Counted from the first letter of the stretch, positions 31,937 to 41,999 are shown. The stretch is DNA of 64,000 nt from Shinisaurus crocodilurus (GCA_021292165.1 JAHFWL010001196.1:930001-994000), one strand, 5' to 3'. The notes: generated from the letters alone by a model not told the origin. Numbers and translations are program-made.

Positions 31937-32400
31937 GCATGTCACGTGACATTCCAGTCCATTGTCACGGACTCTTCTGGAACTTGTTTTTCACCATGGC
32001 ATTGTATATTTTGAACATGTCTACCACTTGGCTTCTTTCCTTTAGAAGATAAGCCACGCAGCATCTTGAAAAATCATCTAGAAAAATCAGTATTTATTTG
32101 TTTTTCCCCAATGATGGAAACATTCATTGGGCCACATACATCACTGTACACCAGGTCAAGTACACTGGTGCTGCGCTGCTGAGTGCAAGGAGGAAATGAG
32201 GGTTTAACTGCCTTTTCAGTAACACAACTTACACACTTGGTTGTGGCTGATGCATTCTTGGTTATCTCCATGTATAAACGGTTTCCTTTCATGTGCTGAA
32301 TCAGGACATTGCAACATTTGATGGCGTCGCCACACAAAAAAGTGAGCCCATCCCACAAGGATTCTCAGCATCTCCACACCAGGGGAGGGGAAAGGACCCA
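31937..32400 (-). mobile_element. Ty1/copia Pol relic (GAG-pre-integrase to integrase core)
   Basis: The 94-codon reverse frame at 32358-32074 contains a CVSC pair (32235-32224), the second half of an HHCC zinc finger. Then comes LDLVYSDVCGPMN (about 32160-32125), the hallmark of copia integrases, with the first catalytic Asp in SDVCGP. After one frameshift near 32100 the neighbouring frame reads FLDDFSRCCVAYLLKE, the expected continuation. The N-terminal GDAIK block fits a degraded WHxRxGH-DAIK pre-integrase region. Ends are lost; a SINE replaced the downstream part. Not functional. Confidence 0.75.
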
Positions 32401-32429
32401 GCATGGCGCCCGTCGAATGTTCCTCCCTC

Positions 32430-32705
32430 TAAATTAAAGGGCTGTATCCTTCTGTGAGAGGAAGGGCTCCACTCACGAAAGGTGCCTCTGCCCAATTTGG
32501 GGAGGGTGGATCCCTAATCACCCCACACAGCTCGCTCCATTCAGCCGGGTCTCCTGACTTTCTGTGTTGCATTTTCAGGGGGCTGCAGGGGATGCTGTGG
32601 GAAGGGGGAAGGGGGGAAGTCCATTCCCACCAGCACAGTTGAGATCCAGCTTAAATCTGGATCCAATGCAAAGAATGTGTTGGATCCGTTAAATGCAATC
32701 CACCC
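32430..32705 (+). mobile_element. Family K DNA element copy 1
   Basis: CCATTCAGCCGGGTCTCCTG and TGTGTTGCATTTTCAGGGGG match in reverse the copy at 43108-43322. GGATCCAATGCAAAG and GTTGGATCCGTT lie near one end. Confidence 0.5.
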
Positions 32706-32731
32706 CCACCCCCACCAGCTATAGTCTAGAC

Positions 32732-32863
32732 CAGGCAACCTGGCGCCCTCCCCAGATGCTTTGGACTACAACTCTCATAAGCCCTAGCAAGCTTGTACAA
32801 TGGTGAGGGATTATGGGAGTTGTAGTCCAAAACACCTGGAGGGTGCCATGTTGCCTACCCCTG
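32732..32863. mobile_element. Small hAT-type MITE (8-bp TSD)
   Basis: A 132-bp foldback: CAGGCAACCTGGCGCCCTCC pairs with GGAGGGTGCCATGTTGCCTA, and TTGGACTACAACTCTCATAA with TTATGGGAGTTGTAGTCCAA-type sequence. Flanks GTCTAGAC (32724-32731) and GTCTAGAA (32864-32871) give an 8-bp duplication with one mismatch. Decayed relatives are at 9860, 35490, 43030, 50645 and 55490. Confidence 0.8.
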
Positions 32864-33078
32864 GTCTAGAAATCCCACCCGCCCACTTCCCTTTCTCTGT
32901 CAACCTTTGCAGTCAAGAACAGCACCCCACCGTTAGAATAAGAGGGTGCACTGGGACAAAAAGTGATGCTGACTTTTCCTCCATGCAAAAATATTCCCTG
33001 TACATAGAAAACAAGCATATCACAGCACAGGGTTTGAGACTAGCATGCTAGTTTTCTACATGCATGGATTTTACACTT

Positions 33079-33096
33079 ACACACACACACACACAC
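33079..33096. repeat. (AC)n microsatellite, target of the D element
   Basis: The array continues on the other side of the D insertion at 33781-33806. Confidence 0.9.
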
Positions 33097-33780
33097 CAGG
33101 GATGGGGACTTGGACTCCAGGACTCGACTCGTGAGTCGGACTGAGTCCCCCCTCTGACTCGAGTCAGACTCGAGTTTTTAATGGGACTCGAGACTCAACT
33201 TGGGACTCAAGACCAAGGACTCGTGTTCCAAAATCCTGTTCCTCAAATGCAACATGGATAGGTTTTAGGTAGTACAGCAAGTTTATTTTTTAAAATCATT
33301 TTCCTAAAATGCAATCTTTCAGACATTTTGGGTTTGGCTGCCTCTGCCTGCCTGTTTGGGGTTCCCTGCCTCCTCTGCCTGCCTGGTCTCTTCTTGACCA
33401 GTTCCACAGTTTGAATTGTCCAAGACAAAGGCCTCTGCCTGCCTGCTTTGGGGTTCCCTGCCTCCTCTGCCTGCCTGGTTATTTTGGGTTTGTCTGCCTG
33501 GTCTGTTTTTGCCAAAATCAGTTGCAGAGTTTTGAAATAAAAAGGCACACTTGTGCCTAGAATTTATTTAAGCCACACATCTGAAATTGCCTTATTTTGT
33601 TGGGAAAAACCCCCATTGATTTTAACAGGGACTCGTGGAGTCAGCTTTGGGAGTGACTCGTGACTCGTGACTCGTGAGTCACCATTTTGGACCAAGGACT
33701 TGGACTCGGACTTGAGACTCGGGGCCAAAGACTCGTGACTCAACTCATGACTCGAAACCAAGGACTCTTCAACATCCCTG
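33097..33780. mobile_element. hAT-like element, family D copy 1
   Basis: A 684-bp element runs from CAGGGATGGGGACTTGGACT to GGACTCTTCAACATCCCTG, inserted in an AC array. Both subterminal zones (33110-33240 and 33630-33775) are packed with GACTCG/CGAGTC in both orientations. The middle has a duplicated TCTGCCTGCCTG-TTTGGGGTTCCCTGC block. The frame at 33243-33548 is repeat-derived and not a transposase. Confidence 0.8.
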
Positions 33781-33806
33781 ACACACACACACACACACAC
33801 ACACCA

Positions 33807-34847
33807 TATAGAGAGCGGGGGGGGGAGTGTCCAGCCACTTGAACCACACCTGCAGTCTGAAATGGCACAGCCCCAAAACAGGTATACCACCTGCGTGAGA
33901 ACTAGACCCCAGACACTGCAGGGGCAAACTGGATTAGAATGGAAAGCAGGTGAGGCAATTATCGACCATGATTGCTTTCGGTGGGAGACCTTGCAAGACG
34001 TCCTCTGAGCCGAGCCTCCAGCTGCATGGCACACGCTATCTCAGCTAATGAAATAATTTTGGCCTGCAACTTCTTCTTCTTTTTTTTTTTATGACAACCT
34101 AATAGGCCTCCAGAGGACATTTCCCAAACTAGCTTCCAATTGGCTGCTGGGTACAGTAAAACACTTCTCTGGCTGAGTTTCTGTCGGCGGGTGGCATTTA
34201 CACTCTGGTTTGCTACATTTTTCTTTATTTCTTTTTCAAACTTCAAGGGTGGAATGGGGAAAAAAATGGAAGCATACACACACACACACACACACACACT
34301 TTTTAAAAATCTCAATTTAGTTTGTTTCCTGGCAGTTTCAGATGATGAAAAAATGACGCAAAGAGCTTCTTGGGTAAGGACCGTTAACACACAACCACAG
34401 TGAGAAGAAGCCGGCAAATAGAGCTTCCTTCATTGAAACCACAGGGAACTTTATAGTTCACCCAGCAGGAACTCTGGGCAAAGCGGGACACTTCAGTTTA
34501 GAGCACGCACTGTACAAGCACCCTGCTTTTTCCATTTTCACCATCATCAACAGAGAAGCTGAAAATAAGTCTCTCAAGCTAGAAGGGAAAATGCCAGAGC
34601 CAAAATTTCTCAGAAGAACACACTTTTTTTCTGAGAAAAAAAATATCTGTTTTTTTCCCCCTTTCCTCACCACCACCCTTAGATAAAGAAAAGTCACTTT
34701 GAACAATTTGATCCACCCTCCCCCTCCTGCTACAATGCCCTTGAATGACACTAGATCTGGGACATGGTGGAAGGTGCAAAATGGTGGCCAGGGTGCCAAT
34801 ACAGTTGTTTCTACGGCTGCTGCCAGCTGTGGCGTCTGTGTAGGGTA
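33807..34847. other. Repeat-poor stretch; possible conserved non-coding DNA
   Basis: Apart from an (AC)n at 34275-34299 nothing here recurs in the window. The part 33960-34260 has CTAATGAAATAATTTTGGCC and TTCCAATTGGCTG, the kind of AT-rich homeodomain and CCAAT motifs common in enhancers. No coding evidence. Confidence 0.3.
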
Positions 34848-35299
34848 GGGTAGGGGTGTTCAGACTTTGTTAAACCCATTCCACCTGTGTTTCTCTTTCA
34901 TTCCATCATCAGCCCATTGATGGAGTTGGATTTTGCGCAAATGCATCCATACACAGTTGCACAAATTGCAGTTGCAGAAATGTGCACTTCTGAAAATGTG
35001 CAAATCCCCCCCAAAATATGCAAATCGTCCCAAAATGCACATTGTCACACTTTAGTCTGGGGGGGGGGGTGTGAATGTGCATTTTCAGTTGTTGTTGTTG
35101 TTGTTGTTGTTGTTTAAAAAATCCTATTTTTCTACAACTACATTTATGTAAAACTATGGAAAGTAAAGAGAAGCTGGTCCTCAGGTCCATGGACTCCGTG
35201 CAACTCTGGAAAAGGCAGTCCATTGCAGAATCCACAGGTCAGTTTCATAGAAATCTGAATTAATTTGAATCTGTTGCGGATTTCTGTGACATCCCTAGC
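34848..35299 (+). mobile_element. hAT-like element, family C, longest copy
   Basis: It starts TAGGGGTGTTCAGAC and ends TCTGTGACATCCCTAG. The interior has a series of ATGTGCAAATC-type motifs, a G-run (35060-35070), a (GTT)n at 35087-35114, then GGCAGTCCATTGCAGAATCC and ACAGGTCAGTTTCATAGAAA, shared with the C copies at 6656, 14745, 16400 and 18860. Confidence 0.7.
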
Positions 35300-36035
35300 T
35301 GTTGGGGGGGGGCGGTCCTTAGGAAAAATGAAAGAAGCTGTGCTATGCCCACTGCTGATGATGAGGTCCTCTCCTGAGAAACTGTTGAAGAATTCCTCTT
35401 TCTCTTGGGGAAATGTTGTGAAACACGCACACACACTTTTTCTGCCCAGGGATAGGGTGGAGAATTTTGAGAGCCATTTGCACATAGCTCTAAAAATCCT
35501 TCTCCAACCTTGGGCCTTCCAGATGTGTTGGGAGTACAGCTCCCATCACCCCACATCTCACATGCTAATGGCCATCACATGTTCACCCATCCTTACTCTC
35601 TGAAAGACCTTCAAATACAGGATTGTCCTCTGTAAAAGGGGACACACGGCCACCCTAGCAAGGACTAGGCGAAAGATCAGATTAGGAGAATCTGGGGGTC
35701 ATCTCTAGTTTTCTTCCTACCCTGGTGAGCCCAGAATGAATCTTCAGTGAGAAGTCAGATATGCCTCTTCTCCCTTGGTTAGACTTGGAAAGTTTGTTCT
35801 AAAGAATGGAGAGATCTGACCGTTTTGCTTTCTCCTACATACATTTAAAAATAAATACATCCCCGGTTCTTTCTGTCCTGGATATGAAGAACTTTGCAAA
35901 TTTTGGTAGGTTCTTATCAAACTATGAATTGAACACATTTCCCAGTCATCTGCACCAGCCAAATTCAATAGGTACAGTTGTTCCTAGCATGGAGAAGGAC
36001 ATGATGTCCCTGCCTGCCAGAGAGCTCTTAAAGAT
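35300..36035. other. Mostly unassigned
   Basis: A decayed small hAT MITE piece (GATGTGTTGGGAGTACAGCT) lies at 35515-35560. No other feature supported. Confidence 0.35.
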
Positions 36036-36212
36036 ACAGGCCTGTGGCTTACGCTGGCTCCGCTTGTCTGAGCGTGGAAAGCTAAGCAGGGTCAGCCCTG
36101 GTTATTACTTGGATGGGAGACCCCTCCTCTAGTTTCCTGCATTGAGCAGGGGGTTGGACTCGATGGCCTTGTTAGAGCCCTTACGACTCTATGATGTATG
36201 AAATCTATGTAT
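36036..36212 (+). mobile_element. 5S rRNA-CR1 chimeric SINE, copy 1
   Basis: The head carries GGAAAGCTAAGCAGGGTCAG (36076-36095) and GGTTATTACTTGGATGGGAG, which correspond to the A-box, intermediate element and C-box of the internal 5S rRNA promoter. The region upstream (GGCTTACGCTGGCTCCGCTT) is a shortened 5S 5' part. The tail is the CR1 3' end (TTCCTGCATTGAGCAGGGGG) and closes with ATGAAATCTATG. The structure implies pol III type 1 transcription and CR1 mobilisation. Confidence 0.85.
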
Positions 36213-36323
36213 CAAATAAATTAAAAAAATATAGTTTGCAGATTAATGCTGGCTGGGTATGCTGGGAGCTGTAGGTCAGCAACATCTAGGGACTCAAGGT
36301 TGGAGAGCCCTGCCTTAGAAGCA
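36213..36323. other. Spacer between two SINE copies
   Basis: Contains a decayed MITE-like piece with GGTATGCTGGGAGCTGTAGG and TTGGAGAGCCCTGCCTTA. Confidence 0.35.
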
Positions 36324-36492
36324 TCTGTGGCTCACGCTGGCTCCGCTTGCCTGAGCGTGGAAAGCTAAGCAGGGTCAGGCCTGGTTATGACTTGGATGGG
36401 AGACCCCCTCCTCTAGTTTCCTGCATTGAGCAGGGGGTGGGACTCGATGGCCTTGTAGGCCCCTTCCAACTCTATGATCTATGAAATCTATG
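36324..36492 (+). mobile_element. 5S rRNA-CR1 chimeric SINE, copy 2
   Basis: Same design and orientation as copy 1, 290 bp downstream: CTGTGGCTCACGCTGGCTCC, AAAGCTAAGCAGGGTCAGGC, TTGGATGGGAGACC, the CR1 tail, and an ending in the reiterated ATGAAATCTATG. The CR1-derived portion matches the 20761-20820 UTR almost base for base. Confidence 0.88.
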
Positions 36493-36660
36493 TGGAGCCA
36501 GTCAGAAAGGAAAAAAAAGAGGTGGCAACCCTAATTCAGCATCACAAACGTGGTTGAATACGCAGGGATTCAAAGCCAGACTTTTAAACGCTAACCACTC
36601 AAAGCACTGGGACTGAGTGGATGAATGTGTCAGTTTTAGTTTCTCCCACATTTGATTAAA

Positions 36661-36701
<41 letters not shown>

Positions 36702-36790
36702 GTTCTTTTTCTCCTAAATTGGAGAACTTTGTGAATTTGGGTGGATTAAGAAGCTTGGTAAGTTTGGAAACACACCCATCCCTATTTGTT
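36493..36790. mobile_element. (AT)n tract within a hAT-like remnant
   Basis: A long AT run lies at 36664-36700. The sequence after it (TTGGAGAACTTTGTGAATTT) ends CACACCCATCCCTA at 36786, the terminal motif of the TAGGGATG group. The left boundary is not visible. Confidence 0.4.
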
Positions 36791-37063
36791 CCAAATATTG
36801 GTCAAAAATCTTCCCCCCTGTAGTTTAAAATAACAAACAAAAACAATTATTTCCCCCCCCCCCAATCCTTAGCAAACCCAACTTTCGTCCCTTGGTTCTC
36901 CCTGTTCTTCTTTTCCTCTTGTTTTATCTACTAGGCGCTCCCTCCACCCAAAGCTTCCAATTTTCTTTCCCACTCACAATAAAACCCCAAACATATGTTT
37001 GCTTTCATCTCTCTCCATGTAAAAGATTCTCTGATTAGGGGAAGCCACAACATCACTTCATGG
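36791..37063. other. No recognised feature
   Basis: C-run at 36852-36862. Nothing else. Confidence 0.35.
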
Positions 37064-37319
37064 TTTATTTATTTATTTATTTTATTATATTATATTTATA
37101 CTCCACCTTTTTTCCTGCAAGGAACCCAAGGCAGCTTACATAATCCTCCTCCTCTCCATTTTATCCTCACAACAACCCTGTGAGGTAGGTGAGGCTGAGA
37201 GTCAGTGACTGGCCCAAAGTCACCCAGTGAGTTTCATGGCCAAGCGGGGACTAGAACCCAGATCTCCCGAATCCCAGTCCAACACTCTCACCACTCTCAC
37301 CACTACGCCACACTGGCTC
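37064..37319 (-). mobile_element. MIR-core tRNA-derived SINE, full length
   Basis: Same organisation as 31693, with tail, core, B box GGTTCTAGTCCCC and head. The head contains a local duplication of TCACCACTC (37289-37304), lengthening the A-box side by 9 bp. Confidence 0.9.
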
Positions 37320-37335
37320 TGTTGGGGTTGTTGGG

Positions 37336-37338
<3 letters not shown>

Positions 37339-37373
<35 letters not shown>
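37339..37373. repeat. (TG)n microsatellite
   Basis: About 17 TG units followed by a T-run. Confidence 0.95.
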
Positions 37374-37375
<2 letters not shown>

Positions 37376-37826
37376 TGTTTTTTTTTTTAAGTAAGAGGGG
37401 TGGGGGAAACGAAGCCAAAAGCATGTTTTGGGGTAAAGAAAATTAGGATTTCTATTGGACAACCATACATTTGGACCCACAAGCTGTCATTTCCTGGAAA
37501 TCTAATTTCTCAACCCCTCAGTGCCTAGAATGGCCAATTGGTAATTGCTGAGTGACTTGCTGACTTTAATTAATCTTAAGTGGAAAGAAACCTACAGCTC
37601 TTTTTTCTGGACAGCTGGTGAATGTGCAAGGGTGTTTTGTGTATAAGAGATGAAAATTATAATTAAAATACCTCAAATTAATTTCAGAGAGTACCGCTGC
37701 AGTGCTCTGGGTTTGCAGAGGGATGGAAATGTGTAAGTTCAACATAAAGCTGGTCCTTAATCTTTGACAGCAGTCTTTTTGGAGGTTTAAATATGTCAGG
37801 AAGCAACTCTTGAAAGCCACAGACCC

Positions 37827-37828
<2 letters not shown>
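37374..37828. other. No recognised feature
   Basis: Unique-looking, no supported frame. Confidence 0.35.

Positions 37829-37864
<36 letters not shown>
37829..37864. repeat. (GA)n microsatellite
   Basis: About 18 GA units. Confidence 0.95.
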
Positions 37865-37865
<1 letters not shown>

Positions 37866-37999
37866 CATCCTGGTCCTGGACATAGAAGGCTAAGAGCAGC
37901 CCTGCTGGATCAGACAAAAGGGCCTTGTCACCCAGTATCCGGTTCTGGAATTGGCCAACCAGATGCTTCTGAGAAGCCTCAAGGTGGTCATCAACCCAG

Positions 38000-38393
38000 G
38001 TGCCTGAAGGACTTCCTTCCCTGGTATTGACCAACCTGGCTGGGGAGGCTCTGCTTGTGGTGCCATTCAGGAATACGGCCCATGGGGCTACCACATGTTG
38101 CAGAGCCTTCTCAGTGGTGGCACACTGGCTGTGGAACTCCCTTCCCATAGAGATTCAGCTGTCACCAACAGTGTTGTCATTCAGGTGCTGGCTAAAGATG
38201 TATTTACTTGTACCATCATCGGGGGTATAGGCAAGCGTCTTATCTGTCTTGGTGATGGCTTTATTGTATTTTATTATATCTTTGTAATTTTAGAGTTATA
38301 ATTTTAGTGGTATTTATATGTTGTACTCTTTCATATGGATTGTTAGCCCCTTTGAGCAACTTGCAAGGAAGGGTGGGTTATACACCGGAACCA

Positions 38394-38395
<2 letters not shown>
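38000..38395 (+). mobile_element. Diverged L2-type LINE 3' fragment
   Basis: TTCTCAGTGGTGGCACACTG and TGGAACTCCCTTCCCATAGA parallel the FSVVAP-LWNSLP part of L2. A T-rich UTR and GAAGGGTGGGTTATACACC precede a GAT array. Just upstream (37885-37985) GCCCTGCTGGATCAGAC suggests a piece of the second CR1 subfamily. Confidence 0.6.
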
Positions 38396-38445
<50 letters not shown>

Positions 38446-38446
38446 T
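38396..38446. repeat. (GAT)n microsatellite
   Basis: About 16 GAT units at the 3' end of the L2 fragment. Confidence 0.95.
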
Positions 38447-39493
38447 CAACAGCCCGCCCCCAATATTGCCCCTTCCCAGCATCTGGTCATCAGAGGAACA
38501 TGAACTGACAGTTCCATTTAGCCAAGAAGCATAGTTAAGAGCGGTCAAGAATCATCTACACAAATTTATCTAATTGCTGATGGATACCATCAAAGCTATT
38601 GTCCATATATTGCTGCAAGGAAATCCTGTAAACCCTAAACTCTAAACTGAGGCACAACAATATAAACACTAAAACTGAGACACAGCACGTCCAGAAGGAA
38701 AAAGAGCTGTTCATTCAAGAAGAAACATAGAGCAGGTACAGCATCTTGGTTTCTGATGGTATATATCGCCTTACACAATAAATTCAGGCAGCAAAATATA
38801 CCTACTGCATCTCCAATCATACTCTAAAATTCTGAGAGAAAGGGTACCCCACACTGGCCGGGAAAAGAAAGAACCCATAGCTACCTGTCTTGTTGTTGGT
38901 CCGACGTTGAAGGGGTCCTGCGTGGCAGAGGGGAGCAAGAGGTGTGCGCGCCCTTGCTTGCTAACTTCCATTTGCTAAGCTTGAGTTCTTACACCCTTTC
39001 TCTGAAGTCCTTGCTCCATGAGAGGAGCAAGGGCCATCTTTGTTTCCCTGATGTTTATACTCTCAGTTAATCACCCTGTTCAGTGCCCACCACCTTAACC
39101 TCTTTTGCGTTCCTACTGCTGAGGGTATCTTATCTTTCGTGTGAGGCCAGGGCTTCTGATGGGTGGACGGGCATTATTGGGAGGGGGAAGCCCTTGTAGG
39201 TTCCCCTCACCTGATTAGTTTTAAGACTCTGATGGAGTCCCATCCTGGGTTGGAGGCCATCCTTTTTCCCAGGGCTGTTTCAATTTCTTTTCAGGAGTTT
39301 CTCTCCCGTCTCTTGTGGCCATGCGCGCAAATCTGATCATTGCAAGACTTCCGCCACTGCCCGTTCATGTCTTCCAGGACTCCAATCGCTCTCCATTCAA
39401 GCCCTCATTTGCATCCTGCCAGTCCAGCAAGTGGCTAGGCTGCTCACTTCCCACAAACCCATGCTTAACCAAACTGCTGGGGCCTGCTGTGGT
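38447..39493. other. About 1 kb without recognised repeat
   Basis: No sequence here recurs in the window. Frames are short. It could be single-copy DNA or an unrecognised element. Confidence 0.35.
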
Positions 39494-39913
39494 TAGGGGC
39501 ATGTGAGGATTTCGTTCAGGGGGTGGAAGTCCAGTGAACTCTCCAGGCTCAACCCCCGCCCCCCCAAACTCATCCGCCCCCGAATTCTTCCCTCCTACCT
39601 GTTTCCCTGGCTGAACTCGCATTCTCCCAAGCCGAGCCGGGGAAACAAATTCCAGGTTCCCAGCAGTATGCATTTTACATAGAAAATGGTATAAGATACA
39701 CCCAAAACAACTGCAATTTGCGCAAGTGTGGCAAATTGCGGCCACTTTTACCGTATCTTACGACATTTTCTACATAAAAAGCATACTGCTGGGAACCTGG
39801 AAGTCTGCCGAGTAGCTCGGGGGACGCTCGCTTTTGGCTCGGCTTGGTGGGTGCAGTGGCAACACTTGCCGAGTGCCCAGTGAGTCAGGCGGTGGTCGGA
39901 TCGCCCACCACTA
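39494..39913 (+). mobile_element. Foldback hAT-like element, family B copy 3 (8-bp TSD)
   Basis: A 420-bp element runs from TAGGGGCATGTGAGGATTTC to ATCGCCCACCACTA, with GCTGTGGT (39486-39493) and GCTGTGAT (39914-39921) as an 8-bp duplication with one mismatch. The centre folds: TAGAAAATGGTATAAGATAC pairs with GTATCTTACGACATTTTC. Confidence 0.87.
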
Positions 39914-40922
39914 GCTGTGATCTTCCTTGTGCCACAGTCATAACCAGCATCTTTCTGATGTTTATGTGAAATCCCCTTTAGGTTAAATTGGAACCTGTTC
40001 AAACCAGTTATTTCTTGGCTGAAAAACCTTAGAGAATGGGTTGAGGACAATACAATATCATTGTTTAGAGGGACCATATCTATTGGTGGGCGATCTGCCA
40101 GCAACCCAACCTGCCTCCAGATCAGCAGATGCCACCACTGCGCCCGCCAAGCTGGGCCGAAAGCGGACACACGCTGAGCTGCTCGGCGGACTTCCGGGTT
40201 CCCAGCGGGCCACTGTTTATGTAGAAAATGCCGTAAGATACGTTAAAATCAGTTGCAATCAGGCCCGGTGCAAGGCAATTTGGTGCCCTAGGCAAGATCA
40301 GATATTTAGCGCGCCTCCTTCCCACTTGAGCCCTCCCTCCCTCCAGCCCTATGCCCATTATGAAATAAATTTCCCTCCCTGGGAACTGCCGAGCCCCATA
40401 GAAAAACTTTGTGGACTTTGAGACTTTTCCTTTGTGTTCACGAGGAAAGCAAAGAGGCAACATCAGCCCAGCTATGCCAGGAACTCCCAAGGGCCTTCTC
40501 CTACTCCATATATATGTAAAAGCCTGTCTCCTCCTGCAGGCAGCATAAGGGATATGAAAAAAGGATGTGAGAGAGGTGTGGTGGCGCTACCTGTGAGGAA
40601 TAGAGACAAAAGGGCATCTTGCAGCCTGTCCTACCTCGCAGGGTGGAGGTGCAGAGACACCGGTTTGACTCGTACACCTTCTGGGTTGCAGGGGTGGGGA
40701 TGCATGTAGTAGAAACATAACAAAGAGAGAGCCCGTGGATCATCTGGTTCAAATTTAGGAGGGGATTTACGAAACTTGCTACTTCCCCTCCTCTCTCTAT
40801 CACTTTGTTGCAATATTTCTTTATCAGAATAATGTATATTATCCTGTCTTTCCCTTTACCAGCCTAGTGCTCAAGGCAGACAACAATATTCAAAGTACAG
40901 TAAAGAAAACATCAACAGCTCA

Positions 40923-41123
40923 GGGCACAATCCTAAACACGTTGAGGCAGAAAAAAGCCCCGCAACTCCCAGCATTCACCAGCCAGCATGGCTGGCTGTT
41001 GGAACGCTGGGAGTTGTGGGGCTTTTTTCTACCTCAACGTGCATAGGATTGCGCATGGCTGGCTGGGGAATGCTGGGAGTTGTAGGATTTCCCCCCCCTC
41101 CAAACACGCATAGGATTGCATCC
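40923..41123. mobile_element. PIF/Harbinger-like MITE, family H, three-armed copy
   Basis: GGGCACAATCCTAAACACGT pairs with ACGTGCATAGGATTGCGC. A further half unit follows (GGCTGGGGAATGCTGGGAGT to CATAGGATTGCATCC), so one arm is present in extra copy. TAA follows the right end. Confidence 0.65.
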
Positions 41124-41270
41124 TAAAACCATTTAAAACCAAAACACAGAAACAGCATGGTAAATAATTAAAACATTGGAGCCCCAGCTAGCTTAAAATA
41201 CCTTTCCCTCCCTCCCTGGTTGCTGGAAATAAGGGGACCTTGAGCTGAGGAACCTGAGGCTCACGCAAGG

Positions 41271-41389
41271 GAGGGAAGGCGAAGGAGGTGTTTGCAGGTG
41301 CATCCTTGAGAGAGAGAAGGTGAAGGAGGTGTTTGCAGGTGCATCCTTGAGAGGGAAGGTGAAGGAGGTGTTTGCAGGTGCATCCTTAC
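41271..41389. repeat. 40-bp tandem repeat, three units
   Basis: GAAGGAGGTGTTTGCAGGTG followed by CATCCTTGAGA recurs three times at about 40-bp spacing. It forces a repeated peptide pattern in the reverse frame, which I treat as an artefact. Confidence 0.85.
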
Positions 41390-41999
41390 AGCCGCCCACC
41401 AGCCTCCCATCATTGGCCCCTGCCCGCCTCCCCTCCTCCAGTCTGTAGCCTTCTCTGCCTCTTTTGATGCTGGTTGTGAGGAGGAGCCTGCCTGCTGCTG
41501 TTCCTGGTAACAAGCTGGAGGAGAGAGAGGGAGGGGTGCGCTTCTTTCCCCTTCCCTTCCCCGCCACAGGACATGATTGGTAAAACAAACTTGGTAAAAT
41601 ACGTGATGTATTTTTTTTCCCCCAAGGCATTTCTGGCGCCTCCTTTAGCCCGGCGCCCTAGGCAGCCGCCTAGTTGGCCTAATGGTAGCACCGGCCCTGG
41701 TTGCAATTTGTGCAAGTTACACAAATTGCAGCCGCTTTTGCCATATCTAATGGCATTTTCTACATAAAACGCGGCCCACTGGGAACCCGGAAGTCACTTC
41801 CCTGGCTTGACTCGGGAGAACGTGAGTCGAGCCAGGGAATGGGGTAAGCGGGACAGGGTTTGGGGGATCGAGCCCGGCCAGTTTCTCGGATTTCCACCCC
41901 CTGAACGAACTCCTCACACATCCCTATGACCATATCTAAAGACAGTCTAGCCATGATGATGTCCAAACTCCTGTAGGAGAGGAATGAGAAGAAGAATTT

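Larger units (their letters stand above)
40260..41699. mobile_element. hAT element, family G, long copy nested in family B
   Basis: A 1440-bp element starts CAGGCCCGGTGCAAGGCAAT and ends TAATGGTAGCACCGGCCCTG. GTTGCAAT lies at 40252-40259 and 41700-41707. Ends match the 165-bp copies at 10032 and 12924, but about 1.27 kb of extra interior is present. It holds an H-type MITE (40923-41123) and a 40-bp tandem (41271-41389). I see no hAT transposase motif in the interior frames, so it is either the relic of a longer parent or a short copy that captured DNA. Confidence 0.88.
40080..41927 (-). mobile_element. Family B copy 4, split by a G element (perfect TSD)
   Basis: Left end CTATTGGTGGGCGATCTGC and right end CTCCTCACACATCCCTAT, with GACCATAT at 40072-40079 and again at 41928-41935. 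Its own sequence occupies 40080-40259 and 41700-41927, about 400 bp once the inserted block is set aside, so it is the same size as the other B copies. Confidence 0.9.

Noticed and set aside
33243..33548. Lysine/arginine-rich frame repeated at 61756-62001, possible transposase
   Set aside because: It follows the duplicated non-coding block of family D. The two versions differ by frameshifts and show no hAT signature.
41193..41630. Reverse frame with a threefold repeated peptide
   Set aside because: The peptide repeat is the translation of a DNA minisatellite.
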